Shown: positions 1 to 9,873, numbered from the stretch's first letter. The stretch: 64,000 nt of DNA from Hyphomicrobium_A sp963782555 (GCA_963782555.1 CAWAKB010000002.1:124001-188000), one strand, 5' to 3'. A program made the numbers and translations. Notes: a model not told the origin generated them from the sequence alone.

Positions 1-715
1 CGTCGAGGTCGCCATCCTCGCCCCAGGCGACGTCGCGCAGCATCTGGTTGAGCGCGCCGACCACCATCGGCCCGCGCCAGATGACGGGCGTCTCCTCATC
101 GACCATGAAGCCCATCGACATGGCTTTGAGGCCGTAGCCTTCCATCGGCTTCAGGGTCTTGCCCTGCAGCACCTGGGGCTGGCCCTTGAGCCCCAGAAGA
201 CGCGGCTGCGACGGGCCGTAGATGTCGGCGTCGAGGATGCCGACTTTGAGGCCCAAGGCCTCAAGGCCGAGAGCCAGATTGACGGCCGTCGTCGACTTGC
301 CCACCCCGCCTTTGCCGGAGGCCACCGCGATCAGGCTCTTGACGCCGGGGACGCTAGCGAGCGGGCGGGCGCCCTGCGGGGCGCCGGCACCATTATTCTC
401 CTTGGCGCGTGCCTGGGTGACGCGCGCGCTTTCCGGCACCTTGGTGCCCGCTGCGGCGGCACTTCGCACCGCTTCCGCCGTCAGCACTGCGGTGACACCG
501 GAGACGCCCGGCACCTTGGCGACGACGGTCTCGGCCGCCTGACGCAGCGGCTCCAGCTCGTCGGCGCGCGAAGCGGGCACGGTGATCGAGAAGTAGACGC
601 GGTCGTCCTTGACGAGAATCTCGGAGACGAGCCCCAGATCGACGATGTTGCCTTCGAGGTCCGGGCCCTTGACCCGGCGCAGCTCGTCGAGAACCTGTGG
701 TTTGGATATGGTCAT
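1..715 (-). CDS. mrp: Mrp/NBP35-type iron-sulfur carrier ATPase, 3' end outside window
   Basis: P-loop ATPase of the Mrp/ApbC family, cytosolic, which binds and transfers Fe-S clusters to apoproteins. Translation from the ATG at 715 gives an N-terminal DUF59/MIP18-like domain (about residues 1-85), an Ala/Pro-rich linker, then the deviant Walker A GKGGVGKST (about 133-141), the ILDADIYGPSQPRLLG segment typical of Mrp, and WRGPMVV further on. The reading frame is open to the window edge after about 238 codons, so roughly the last third of the usual 360-380 residues, including the CxxC cluster ligands, is not visible. It is divergent from the TRAP genes across 165 bp. The identification is firm; the start is supported by agreement with the family N-terminus rather than by a strong ribosome-binding site. 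Confidence 0.92.
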   Translation of the reverse strand, partial: MTISKPQVLDELRRVKGPDLEGNIVDLGLVSEILVKDDRVYFSITVPASRADELEPLRQAAETVVAKVPGVSGVTAVLTAEAVRSAAAAGTKVPESARVTQARAKENNGAGAPQGARPLASVPGVKSLIAVASGKGGVGKSTTAVNLALGLEALGLKVGILDADIYGPSQPRLLGLKGQPQVLQGKTLKPMEGYGLKAMSMGFMVDEETPVIWRGPMVVGALNQMLRDVAWGEDGDLD

Positions 716-880
716 TGCGAAAGTGCTCCCGGGGGGCGAGAGGGCGCCGACGGGCGATCCCGGGCGCGAATGGAATACTGTCAGAGGGCGCGCTGGAAGT
801 CACGGCCTTGCCTCGATATAGGAAGCTTTGACGCGGGCCCAACTTAGCCGTCGGAAAGAAACGTCAAGGGGAAGCCGGCC

Positions 881-1477
881 ATGCGAGGACTTCTGGGGCT
901 GAGCCGTCTCATCGATGCGGGCACGCGCCGCCTGGGCCAGTGGGTGGCTTGGCTGGTGGTCGCGGCGGCGCTGATCAGCGCCGGCAACGCGGTCATCCGC
1001 AAGCTTTTCGATACAAGCTCGAATGCGTGGCTGGAGCTGCAATGGTGGCTGTTTGCCGCCGTGTTCCTGCTCGCCGCGCCCTGGACGCTGGCGCTGAATG
1101 AGCACATCCGCATCGACATCCTGAGCCAGCGCTTCCCGCGCTGGCTTCGCAACTGGATCGAGATCGCGGGCCATCTCCTGTTCCTGATGCCCATGGCGGC
1201 GATCATCGTGTGGACCTCCTGGCCCTTCTTCCTCGTCTCCTATGCGCAGAACGAGCAGTCCTCCAACTACGGCGGGCTGCCCCAGTGGCCGCCTAAGTTC
1301 CTCATTCCGCTGGCCTTTGCGATTTTGTTCGTGCAGGCGCTGTCGGAGCTCATCAAGCGCATCGCGGTCATGCGCGGCGATCTCACCGAGACCGATCTCG
1401 GCATCCACCATCCGGCCGAGGCGGGCCACGTCAGCGAGTCGGAAGCCGACGCCGTCGGCAAGAAAAGCAAACGCTAA
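881..1477 (+). CDS. dctQ: TRAP transporter small permease (DctQ family)
   Basis: Small membrane subunit of a tripartite ATP-independent periplasmic transporter. The 198-residue product has four hydrophobic spans (about residues 19-40, 57-73, 95-113 and 143-160) and the WLELQWWLFA motif after the first hairpin that is typical of DctQ. A Shine-Dalgarno-like AAGGGGA precedes the ATG. The C-terminal ~40 residues are charged and cytoplasmic. The large permease follows 66 bp downstream on the same strand, so the two form an operon. No substrate-binding DctP gene lies next to the pair in this window, so the substrate cannot be assigned; carboxylates or related organic acids are the usual cargo of the family. 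Confidence 0.9.
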   Translation: MRGLLGLSRLIDAGTRRLGQWVAWLVVAAALISAGNAVIRKLFDTSSNAWLELQWWLFAAVFLLAAPWTLALNEHIRIDILSQRFPRWLRNWIEIAGHLLFLMPMAAIIVWTSWPFFLVSYAQNEQSSNYGGLPQWPPKFLIPLAFAILFVQALSELIKRIAVMRGDLTETDLGIHHPAEAGHVSESEADAVGKKSKR

Positions 1478-1543
1478 GGGGCTCTCCCCGGTTCATGCGC
1501 AGCATGGCTTCGCGGTGACCGAGGAAGGGTGGGTTGAGGGGAC

Positions 1544-3340
1544 ATGCTGGAGCTCATCGCAGAGAACCTGGCGCCGATCATGTTCGCGGCGCTCATCGTG
1601 TTTCTGCTCCTGGGCTATCCCGTCGCCTTCTCGCTGGCGGCCGTCGGCCTCCTCTTCTTCGTGATCGGCGTGGAGCTGGCCCCGCTTTCCGGCGGCGTGA
1701 TCAACCTCTCCTGGCCGCTTCTGAAGACGCTGCCCGAGCGCATCTACGGGGTGATGACCAACGAGACGCTGCTCGCCATCCCCTTCTTCGCCTTCATGGG
1801 GCTCATTCTCGAGCGCTCCGGCATGGCCGAGGACCTGTTGGAGACGGTGGGGCAGCTGTTCGGGCCGGCGCGCGGCGGCATTGCCTACGCGGTGGTCTTC
1901 GTCGGCGCGCTGCTCGCCGCCACCACCGGCGTGGTCGCGGCCTCCGTCATCTCCATGGGTCTCATCTCGCTGCCGATCATGCTGCGCTATGGCTACGACG
2001 CGCGCTTTGCCACCGGCACCATCGCCGCCTCGGGCACGCTTGCGCAGATCGTGCCGCCCTCGCTGGTGCTGATCGTGATGGCCGACCAGCTCGGCCGCTC
2101 GGTCGGAGACATGTACACGGGCGCGCTGGTGCCGGGACTGATGCTCGCCGGCTTCTATCTCGTCTACGTCTTCATCGTTGCCACCTTTGCCAAGAGTGCC
2201 GCGCCGGGGCTGCCGCCGGAGACGATCGGCTATCGCCGCCCCGACGGATCGCGCGGCTACACCTCGCTGGCGCTGCTCGCGATCGGATCGGGCGCCGCCG
2301 CCTGGGCCGTGATGAGCGATGCGCCCTACCACGGCGCCGACTACGTCATCCTCAACTTGGGTCTCGCCGTCGCCATCGCCTTCGCGGTCGCGATCGCGAG
2401 CTACGTCCTCAATCGCCTGGCCGGCCTGCGGCTGCTGTCGCCGTTGGGCGAGCAGGTCGTGTTCGTGATGGTGCCGCCGCTGCTCCTCATCTTTCTGGTG
2501 CTCGGCACCATCTTCATCGGCGTGGCGACACCGACCGAGGGCGGCGCCATGGGGGCCACGGGCGCGATGCTGCTCGCCTTCGCCAAGCGCGTCGTCGATC
2601 GCAATCCCCGCCGTTTCAACCTGGAGATCGTGCGCTCGGCGGCGCAAGCGACGGCCAAGCTGTCGGCCTTCGTCATGTTCATTCTGGTGGGCGCGCGCGT
2701 CTTCTCGCTGACGTTCTACGGCGTCAACGGCCACAAGTGGGTCGAGCATCTGCTCGTGTCGCTGCCGGGCGGGGAGGTGGGCTTTTTGGTCTTCGTCAAC
2801 ATCCTCGTGTTCTTCCTCGCCTTCTTCCTCGATTTCTTCGAGCTCGCCTTCATCATCATCCCGCTGCTGGCGCCGGCCGCGAGCGCGCTCGGCATCGACC
2901 TCATCTGGTTCGGCGTGATCCTCGCGGTAAACATGCAGACGAGCTTCATGCATCCCCCCTTCGGCTTCGCGCTCTTCTATCTGCGCTCGGTGGCCCCGCG
3001 CAGCGCCTACACCGACAAGGTGACGGGGCGCAGCATGCCGCCGATCACGACGGGCCAGATCTACTGGGGTGCGGTGCCCTTCGTCGTGATCCAGTGCGTG
3101 ATGGTGGCGCTGCTGATCACCTTCCCTGGGCTCGTGCGCCACGACGAGCGGCCAGCCTACGAGACCCGTCCGCTGCAACTCGAGCAGCCGCAAAGCCCCG
3201 CGCCGCGCGATAGCGGCAAGATCGAGCTGCCGCCCTACCCGCCGACGATCCCCGGCGCACCGCCGCCCGACCGCTCAGGCCCCGGAGCGCCGGTGCTCGA
3301 CTTCTCGGTGCCGCCGGTGATCGCGCCACCGTCGCGCTAA
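1544..3340 (+). CDS. dctM: TRAP transporter large permease (DctM family)
   Basis: Large membrane subunit that carries the sodium-coupled transport path of a TRAP system. The 598-residue protein is hydrophobic throughout (more than twelve spans), with the conserved LLAIPFFAFMG and the GVATPTEGGAMGA signature near residue 330. It is longer than the usual ~430 residues: there are extra membrane segments around residues 230-320, and a hydrophilic Pro-rich tail after about residue 535 (repeated PP and PQ pairs). Long DctM versions of about 600 residues are a known subgroup in alphaproteobacteria. It starts at ATG 1544 downstream of dctQ and ends convergently, overlapping the TIR gene by 4 bp. Substrate unknown. 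Confidence 0.9.
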   Translation: MLELIAENLAPIMFAALIVFLLLGYPVAFSLAAVGLLFFVIGVELAPLSGGVINLSWPLLKTLPERIYGVMTNETLLAIPFFAFMGLILERSGMAEDLLETVGQLFGPARGGIAYAVVFVGALLAATTGVVAASVISMGLISLPIMLRYGYDARFATGTIAASGTLAQIVPPSLVLIVMADQLGRSVGDMYTGALVPGLMLAGFYLVYVFIVATFAKSAAPGLPPETIGYRRPDGSRGYTSLALLAIGSGAAAWAVMSDAPYHGADYVILNLGLAVAIAFAVAIASYVLNRLAGLRLLSPLGEQVVFVMVPPLLLIFLVLGTIFIGVATPTEGGAMGATGAMLLAFAKRVVDRNPRRFNLEIVRSAAQATAKLSAFVMFILVGARVFSLTFYGVNGHKWVEHLLVSLPGGEVGFLVFVNILVFFLAFFLDFFELAFIIIPLLAPAASALGIDLIWFGVILAVNMQTSFMHPPFGFALFYLRSVAPRSAYTDKVTGRSMPPITTGQIYWGAVPFVVIQCVMVALLITFPGLVRHDERPAYETRPLQLEQPQSPAPRDSGKIELPPYPPTIPGAPPPDRSGPGAPVLDFSVPPVIAPPSR

Positions 3341-5676
3341 GGAGATGGCGGCTCGTAGCGCCAATAGCGGCCGGACGAGCCATCGACGGCGAGGAAATGC
3401 GGCGAGCGCTTGTCGGGCGGCCTGGTGCCGTTGGCGATCAGCGCGCGCATGTCCGACAGCAGGGCGTTATCGGATGCGCTCGCGTTCGTGACGTCAATGG
3501 TATCGACACCGGCGACAATTAGCGGCCCATTGGGCGGTACGTCGCCGGCCCGATAATTGCCCCAGAAATTCTGCGATATCAGCAGCGCCCGATCGTTGGA
3601 GGCGGCATAGAGCGTAATGCCTTTTGCAACCTTCGTGAGAGATGGCGCAAGGTGTTGGAAGGAGTTGCTGTCGACGTCGGGAGCGGCAAGGATGAGCTGA
3701 TCTATGGTCAGCCCGGGCGGAGACGAACGTGCAACATTCTCAAGTGCCTCCAGCACAGGCAAGCACCCCATCGAGTGGGCGAGAATACTGATGCTGGTGG
3801 CGCCCGCATCGTGGAGGTGCTGCAAGAACTCCTTCAGGTAGGGAGCCGACGCCTGCGAGCTTTCTCTGTCGTAGGTGTAGCTGGCGACATCGCCCCCAGA
3901 CGGCCATGAATAGACGAAGACGGCGCCGTCAAAGTTCATGCTGTAGGCAAGCTGCGCTGCCCGGTAGACGGCATTGTCGAAGCTTGTGTTGTAACCGTTC
4001 ACAAATACGAAGGCCTTGCCGTTGAAGGTCGTCGAGGCTGCAAGACGCTCTTTGACGCCGCTCATGAATTCGGGCGTTGCCAGCGGCGACAGCCGCTCGA
4101 TGGTGAAGTGCAGCCTGGGGTCCTCGTTCTGCGCATAGATGTCGTAGTCGAAATAGGGAACGCGCAGCCGCCAGGGGCGCTCGATGCTCGACAGCTCGTG
4201 AACCTTGGGAATGCTGACGAGCGCTTTGCCGATCTGCAGCGCTCGGCCACGGTTGAACCCGAAATTCTGTCGACCGTCGCCGCTCACCGGCGCTCGATCG
4301 GTGGCGTAGTAGACCGGCACCAAACTGGCTTCGCTCGAAATCGCGATCAAGCGTGCCTTCTCAGCGATGTCGGCGGCCTCAGCGGTCCTCGCCTGCGACT
4401 TATAGATGTCCGCAAGCGTTGCGAGGATGGTTGAAACATTGGGATGCGACGTGTTGCGGCTGCGCTCGTAGTAGTCGAGGGCGTCTTTCAGCAGTGGCTC
4501 GGCCTCCTGCTTGTTGTCAACTTTCGTAAAGACCACACCGAGCTGGCTGCGCACGGCGGCAATTTCCGCACTGTCGGCGCTACCGGGCTGCTTTTCCAAG
4601 ATTGCGAGACTGCGCTGGTAGAGCTTGATGGCATCCTGGACCCGCTGTTGGCTGAGATAAGTGTGCGCCAACCTGAAAAAGCTCTGCGCCACGTCCTCGG
4701 GCTTCGACTGGTTGTCGAACACCGTCAGCGCCTCGTTGATGGCGCTGAGATTGTTTTCCGCGCGCTGGCGCTCGGCAACGGCCAGCTTCTGGTTGCGCCA
4801 TGCCACCAGTCCTGCGCCGCTGGCCGCGATCGCCAGAACAAGTGCCACGACCATCCCGGCCATCGTCCGCTGCACGAGACGCCGTGAAGCTTGCGCCTTC
4901 TCCTGCTGCGCAACCTCGGCCTTCTTGAGCGCCTCTTCGCGTTCCGCTTGAGCTGCGGCCATTTCGGCGAGACGCTTGCGCTCGGCATTGGTGCGCGCGT
5001 GCTCGACGTCTTCGCTGGCACGAATGTAGTCGAGATGCAGGGCCGTAGGCTCGGGCGCGCCTTTCGGGCGCTTCGACGCCCACTCCTTTGCCGCCGCGAT
5101 GTCGGCCCCCGACAGCATGCGGTTCTCGACGCGGCCGGCCGTCTCCCACTCCGTCGCCCGGGCCAACAGGCGTGTGTGCTCGCGCATCCAGTCGAGGTCG
5201 GTGTTCAAGGCGGCGACAAGGCGTGCTAGCCCGTGCCCGAAGCCGGATCCGGCCACCTTGGGCTCGGCGTAGAAGAACACATAGTCGAGGCTCTTGAGGT
5301 GCGGTGGCGGCTCATTGCCCTCGAGGCCACAGCACACGACGGGGATGATGCGCTTGCCCAAGCGCATGGCTTCATCGACCTCCCAGGCGCACATTTGCGA
5401 TCGGGCGGAGGAGGGAGACAGCACGAAGACGACGGTGTCGGCCTCGCGAATGAGCGCACCCAGGCGGCGCTGGAAATCCTCGCCCGCCGTAATCCCGTGC
5501 CGGTCCATGGCGACGTCGAAGCCGGTCACTGTTAGCCCGGCTTCGAGTTGGTCGGCAAAGTCGATGTCGTCGCGGCTATAGGAGATGAAGACACGCAGAC
5601 GGCCCGATTGGGCCTCGGTGGAGCCGCCGGCTCCGGGCCGCTCGAGTCCTGCGGCGTCACGCGCTCCCTCGCCCAT
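3337..5676 (-). CDS. TIR domain - transmembrane - TPR - DUF900 alpha/beta hydrolase fusion protein
   Basis: A 779-residue multidomain protein. Residues about 27-160 form a TIR domain (RVFISYSRDD at its start, and the putative NADase glutamate at Glu99 in MCAWEVDEA). A charged, Ala/Glu/Lys-rich coiled coil follows (about 225-270), then a single membrane span (about 270-293), tetratricopeptide-like helices (about 325-445), and a DUF900-type alpha/beta hydrolase (about 450-745) with nucleophile elbow AHSMG (Ser635) and APDVD acid region (Asp near 667). The HSYY-type loop that I recall carrying the family's catalytic histidine appears shortened and lacks a histidine after VDTIDVT. TIR domains of this kind cleave NAD or signal in bacterial immunity; the tethered TPR and hydrolase suggest a membrane-anchored sensor/effector. 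Function is inferred, and there is no neighbouring defence gene. Confidence 0.8.
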   Translation of the reverse strand: MGEGARDAAGLERPGAGGSTEAQSGRLRVFISYSRDDIDFADQLEAGLTVTGFDVAMDRHGITAGEDFQRRLGALIREADTVVFVLSPSSARSQMCAWEVDEAMRLGKRIIPVVCCGLEGNEPPPHLKSLDYVFFYAEPKVAGSGFGHGLARLVAALNTDLDWMREHTRLLARATEWETAGRVENRMLSGADIAAAKEWASKRPKGAPEPTALHLDYIRASEDVEHARTNAERKRLAEMAAAQAEREEALKKAEVAQQEKAQASRRLVQRTMAGMVVALVLAIAASGAGLVAWRNQKLAVAERQRAENNLSAINEALTVFDNQSKPEDVAQSFFRLAHTYLSQQRVQDAIKLYQRSLAILEKQPGSADSAEIAAVRSQLGVVFTKVDNKQEAEPLLKDALDYYERSRNTSHPNVSTILATLADIYKSQARTAEAADIAEKARLIAISSEASLVPVYYATDRAPVSGDGRQNFGFNRGRALQIGKALVSIPKVHELSSIERPWRLRVPYFDYDIYAQNEDPRLHFTIERLSPLATPEFMSGVKERLAASTTFNGKAFVFVNGYNTSFDNAVYRAAQLAYSMNFDGAVFVYSWPSGGDVASYTYDRESSQASAPYLKEFLQHLHDAGATSISILAHSMGCLPVLEALENVARSSPPGLTIDQLILAAPDVDSNSFQHLAPSLTKVAKGITLYAASNDRALLISQNFWGNYRAGDVPPNGPLIVAGVDTIDVTNASASDNALLSDMRALIANGTRPPDKRSPHFLAVDGSSGRYWRYEPPSP

Positions 5677-5903
5677 GACGTGTTCCCCTGCAAAATGTCA
5701 TTTAAGCATTGGACTGATTTAGGCATGAAGACGGAGAACGAGCAACTTGACCTACGACGTCGCCCGCCAAAGAGTCCTTTCGTCTTATTGAGTGTCGTCC
5801 GTCGACGCCAACCGGTGCGGAAGCCGCCGGTTGCACTGCAATAACCAAAGAAAAGCCGCTTTCTCGGCGACCGTGGTCTTATTAGCAATCGGAGATAACT
5901 TTC

Positions 5904-6344
5904 GTGAAGAGACTCATCTGCTGGGCAACTCGCGCGGCGGCGACTGGTGCGCTTGCGCTACTCGTAGGTCCCACCATCGTTTCGGCTCAGGAGCCGCCGC
6001 CCGTTACGCATCCGACGCCGGCAGAAGTTTCTGCGGCGCCTGCCGCTCCAAAGGCGAAGAGCGCTGATCCCTCGGGGTGCAAAGGCCTCGCCGACAAGCC
6101 GTGCCGGAAGAACAAGGCCTGTGTGTGGATCATCCCGAAGGAGGTCGATAAGTCCGGCAAGGTGAAGAGCCCCTATTGCCACAAGCGGGGGACCACGAAA
6201 AAGAAGGCGAAGGCCGCAACGCCTCAAGGCGCAGCCCAGCCAATGGCACCGACGGCGAAGCAAGCCCCGCCGGCACCACCGCCCGAGCAAAGCCCGGCCG
6301 AGGAAGCTCCGCCGGCTGCTCCGGACGACATGCCGAGCCCGTGA
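5904..6344 (+). CDS. Small secreted Pro/Ala-rich protein with a Cys cluster
   Basis: 146 residues, not assigned to a named family. A clear signal peptide (MKRLICWATRAAATGALALL... ending SAQ near residue 29) is followed by a Pro/Ala-rich stretch. A compact central segment (about residues 58-95) has four cysteines in a C-x8-C-x5-C-x17-C-like spacing with a Trp after the third. A second low-complexity Pro/Ala/Gln-rich tail ends in DDMPSP. This layout, a short Cys motif between disordered arms, fits a periplasmic or surface protein with disulfide bonds. It lies alone between the TIR gene (divergent) and polA. The start is the first ATG giving a signal peptide. Confidence 0.65.
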   Translation: MKRLICWATRAAATGALALLVGPTIVSAQEPPPVTHPTPAEVSAAPAAPKAKSADPSGCKGLADKPCRKNKACVWIIPKEVDKSGKVKSPYCHKRGTTKKKAKAATPQGAAQPMAPTAKQAPPAPPPEQSPAEEAPPAAPDDMPSP

Positions 6345-6517
6345 CGTCGGACGCCATGGCTTGGCGTGGGCCGCTCCCAACTCGGAGCGGCCCCCGAGGC
6401 GCCGACGCTCACCCTGCCGCCCGTCATCGTGCCGCCGCGCTCGAAAGCCGTCCTGTCTTGTTGAGGACGATCGGCCTGCCGTGACCGGGCGGAGCTAAGC
6501 GCCTATATTCCCGCTAC

Positions 6518-9500
6518 ATGAGCCATAGCAAGTCCCCCCCCAAGCCCAAAGCCAAGACGCCGAAGCCCCAGGCCAAGACCGGCACGGTCTTCACCGTCCC
6601 CGACGGCGAGGCGACGCCCATCATCAAGGGCAGCCACGTCTATCTGGTGGACGGCTCGGGCTACATCTTCCGCGCCTTCCACGCGCTTCCCCCCTGACGC
6701 GCCCCTCCGACGGGCTCCCCGTCGGGGCCGTGCACGGCTTCTGCGCCATGCTGTGGAAGCTCCTGCGCGAGACGAAAGCCTCGGAGGCCCCGACCCATAT
6801 CGCGGTGGTGTTCGATGCGGGCCGCGAGACCTTCCGCAACGAGTTCTACGAGGACTACAAGGCGAACCGGCCGCCGCCGCCCGACGAGCTCGTGCCCCAG
6901 TTCCCGCTCATCCGCGACGCGGTGAAGGCCTTCAACGTCGCCTGCGTCGAGCAGGAAGGCTTTGAAGCCGACGACCTCATCGCCAGCTACGCCCGCGAGA
7001 TCGTGGACGCCGGCGGCGACGTCACCATCGTCTCCTCCGACAAGGACCTGATGCAGCTGGTGCGCCCCGGCGTCGTCATGTTCGACGCCATGAAATCGAA
7101 GAAGCTTGGGCGCGATGAGGTGATGGAGAAGTTCGGCGTGCCGCCCGACAAGGTCGTCGACGTGCAGGCGCTCGCCGGCGATTCCACCGACAACGTTCCG
7201 GGCGTGCCGGGCATCGGCGTCAAGACCGCGGCCGAGCTCATCAACGCGTATGGCGACCTCGACACGCTTTTGGAGCGCGCTTCCGAGATCAAGCAGCCCA
7301 AGCGGCGCGAGAAGCTCATAGAGTTCGCCGACCAGGCGCGCGTGTCGCGTGAGCTGGTGCGCCTCAAAGACGACGTCGACACCGGCGTGCCGGCGGACGC
7401 GCTGGGTGTGCACGATCCCGATCCGGCAGCGCTGCTGGGCTTCCTGCGGGACATGGAGTTCAACACGCTCACCCGGCGTATCGCGGAGGCGCTCGGCGCC
7501 GAGGTGCCCGCGGCGCTGGAGACGTCGGTCGGGTCGAGCGTGTCGAGGAAGGAGGCCAAGGCGCCTGTCGCCCGGGCAATTCCTGGAAGGTCGACGTTCG
7601 CCAAGCCAAAACCTGCGGCGTCGGCGGCCGCCGAGTCGCCCGCTGCCGCCGTGATGCACGCCGCCGAGGCGGCAAAGACACCCTTTGATCGTTCAAAGTA
7701 CGAGACGGTGACGACCCGGGACCGTCTGCAGGCCTGGATCACCGACGCTTTTGCCGCCGGCCGCGTTGCCTTCGACACCGAGACGACCGGCCTCGACCCC
7801 ATGCGCGCCGACCTCGTCGGCGTCTCCCTGGCGGTAGCGCCCGGCAAAGCCTGCTACGTGCCGCTGGCGCACGCCAAGAGCGGGGGGGAGCTCGATTTCG
7901 GTGACGGCGAGAAGATTCCGCAGCTGTCGGCGAGCGAGGCGGTCCCTCTGCTGAAGCCTCTGCTCGAGGACCCCTCGATCCTCAAGATCGGCCAGAACCT
8001 CAAATTCGATTTCAACGTCTTGGCCCGCTACGGTGTGCGCATCGCGCCCATCGACGACACCATGCTCATGTCCTACGCCCTCGACGGCGGCAAGGGCAGC
8101 CACGGCATGGACGAGCTCGCCATGCGCCACCTTGGCCACGCCTGCGTCTCGTTTGAGCACGTGATGGCGCACGTGCCGGGCAAGAAGTCGGAGCGGACGT
8201 TTGCTGCTGTCCCCGTCGACAAGGCGACCGAGTACGCCGCCGAGGATGCGGACGTGACGCTGCGCTTGTGGATGATGCTCAAGCCGCGGCTCGCGGCCGA
8301 GCGCATGGTGACCGTCTACGAGACGCTGGAGCGCCCGCTCGTTCCCGTCATCGCCGACATGGAGTTTGCCGGCATCAAGGTCGACGGCGGGATCCTGTCG
8401 CGGCTGTCGGGCACCTTCGCGCAGGGGATGGCGCGGCTCGAGGACGAGGTCGGTACGCTCGCCGGCCACAAGTTCAACCTGGCGTCTCCGCGCCAGCTGG
8501 GCGAGTTGCTGTTCGACAGATTGAAGCTGCCGGGCGGCAAGAAGACCAAGACGGGTCAGTGGGAGACGCGGGCGGGACTTCTGGACGACCTCGCCGCCAA
8601 CGAGGAGCTGCCCGAGGACGCCCGCCGCCTGATCAACGTCATGCTCGAGTGGCGGCAATTGACCAAGCTGCGCTCCACCTACACCGACGCGCTGCCGGGC
8701 TACATGGACCCGGACACGGGCCGCATCCACACTTGCTACTCCTTGGCGGCGACAACGACGGGCCGGCTCGCCTCATCCGAGCCCAATCTGCAGAACATCC
8801 CCATCCGCACCAAGGAGGGGCGCGAGATCCGCACCGCCTTCATCGCCGAGCGCGGCATGAAGCTGGTCTCTGCCGACTACAGCCAGATCGAGCTGCGCGT
8901 GCTCGCGCACATCGCCGACATTCCCCAGCTCAGGCAAGCCTTCGACGAGGGCCTCGACATCCACGCCATGACGGCATCGGAGATGTTCAACGTCCCCGTC
9001 AAGGACATGCCGCCCGAGGTGCGCCGGCGCGCCAAGGCCATCAACTTCGGCATCATCTACGGCATCTCGGCGTTCGGGCTGGCGAACCAGCTCGGCATAT
9101 CGAGGGAAGACGCGGGCGCCTACATCAAGACCTACTTCGAGCGCTTCCCCGGCATCCGCGACTACATGGAGGCGACCAAGAAGCGCGCGCACGCGCAAGG
9201 GTATGTGGAGACGGTGTTCGGGCGGCGCATCCACTACCCGGAGATCAACACCAAGAACCCGAGCATGCGCGGCTTTCTGGAGCGTGCGGCGATCAATGCG
9301 CCGATCCAGGGCTCGGCCGCCGACATCATCCGCCGCGCCATGGTGCGCATGCCGGGCGCGCTCGCCGAGGCGGGGCTCAAATCGGCGCGCATGCTTATGC
9401 AGGTGCACGACGAGCTCGTCTTCGAGGTGAAGGAGGCGGACGTCGCCAAGACCTTGAAGACGGTACGGAAGGTGATGGAGGGGGCGGCGTTGCCGGCGGT

Positions 9501-9564
9501 GGCGCTGAAAGTTCCGATCCACGTCGATGCCAAGGCGGCCGACAACTGGGAAGCCGCGCATTGA
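6518..9564 (+). CDS. polA: DNA polymerase I, apparent single-base frameshift near residue 59
   Basis: Family A DNA polymerase for Okazaki-fragment maturation and repair. The ATG at 6518 opens a Lys/Pro-rich leader, then YLVDGSGYIFRAFHALPP of the 5' nuclease domain with its first metal-binding Asp, and meets TGA at 6695-6697 directly after six C residues (6689-6694). Reading resumes one base back with LTRPSDGLPVGAVHGF, so one C is missing for a continuous frame. The downstream frame carries the rest of the 5' nuclease, an intact 3'-5' proofreading domain (FDTETTGLDP) and polymerase motifs A (DYSQIELR), B (RRRAKAINFGIIYG) and C (VHDELVFEV). Repaired length is about 1015 residues, near the alphaproteobacterial norm. 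A GTG at 6730 could start a truncated product without the first catalytic Asp. Sequencing error in the C run is the likeliest cause. Confidence 0.9.
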
Positions 9565-9639
9565 CGGTGAGCAAGCGCGCGGGCAGGGGCCCCGCCGCTG
9601 GGTAGAGCCCCGCCGGCCTTCGCGAGCTAAGGTCGTCCG

Positions 9640-9873
9640 TCAGCTCCTGACGCGACGACCGACCTCCTCCGTCAGATCCACGATGCGCGCAAGCCGCTGG
9701 TTGATCTCGCCCAGCTGAAACGCTGCGTACTCCATGGCGGCGAGCATCCTGTCCTCTGCCCGCGGCGTGTGCGCTGGGATGGCCCAGGGATCGAAGTCGC
9801 CGCGCATGCAGCGGTTCCAGTGCTCGCGAACGGCGCGCTTATGCTCTTCGACGGGTCTCGTAGTGCTGGACAT
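9640..9873 (-). CDS. Hypothetical small acidic/helical protein
   Basis: 77 residues from ATG 9873, which is preceded by a strong AGGAGG ribosome-binding site six bases upstream; the longer open frame upstream lacks one. The product (MSSTTRPVEEHKRAVREHW...) is hydrophilic and mostly helical. It has a PWAIPAHTPRAEDRM segment in the middle and an amphipathic C-terminal helix with LTEEVGRRV. No signal peptide or membrane span. Family not recognised. It sits convergent to polA and divergent from the pqqA promoter. Confidence 0.6.
   Translation of the reverse strand: MSSTTRPVEEHKRAVREHWNRCMRGDFDPWAIPAHTPRAEDRMLAAMEYAAFQLGEINQRLARIVDLTEEVGRRVRS

Noticed and set aside
1493..3193. 566-codon open frame on the minus strand opposite dctM
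   Set aside because: His/Arg/Glu-rich composition typical of the complement of a membrane-protein gene; no ribosome-binding site and no domain.
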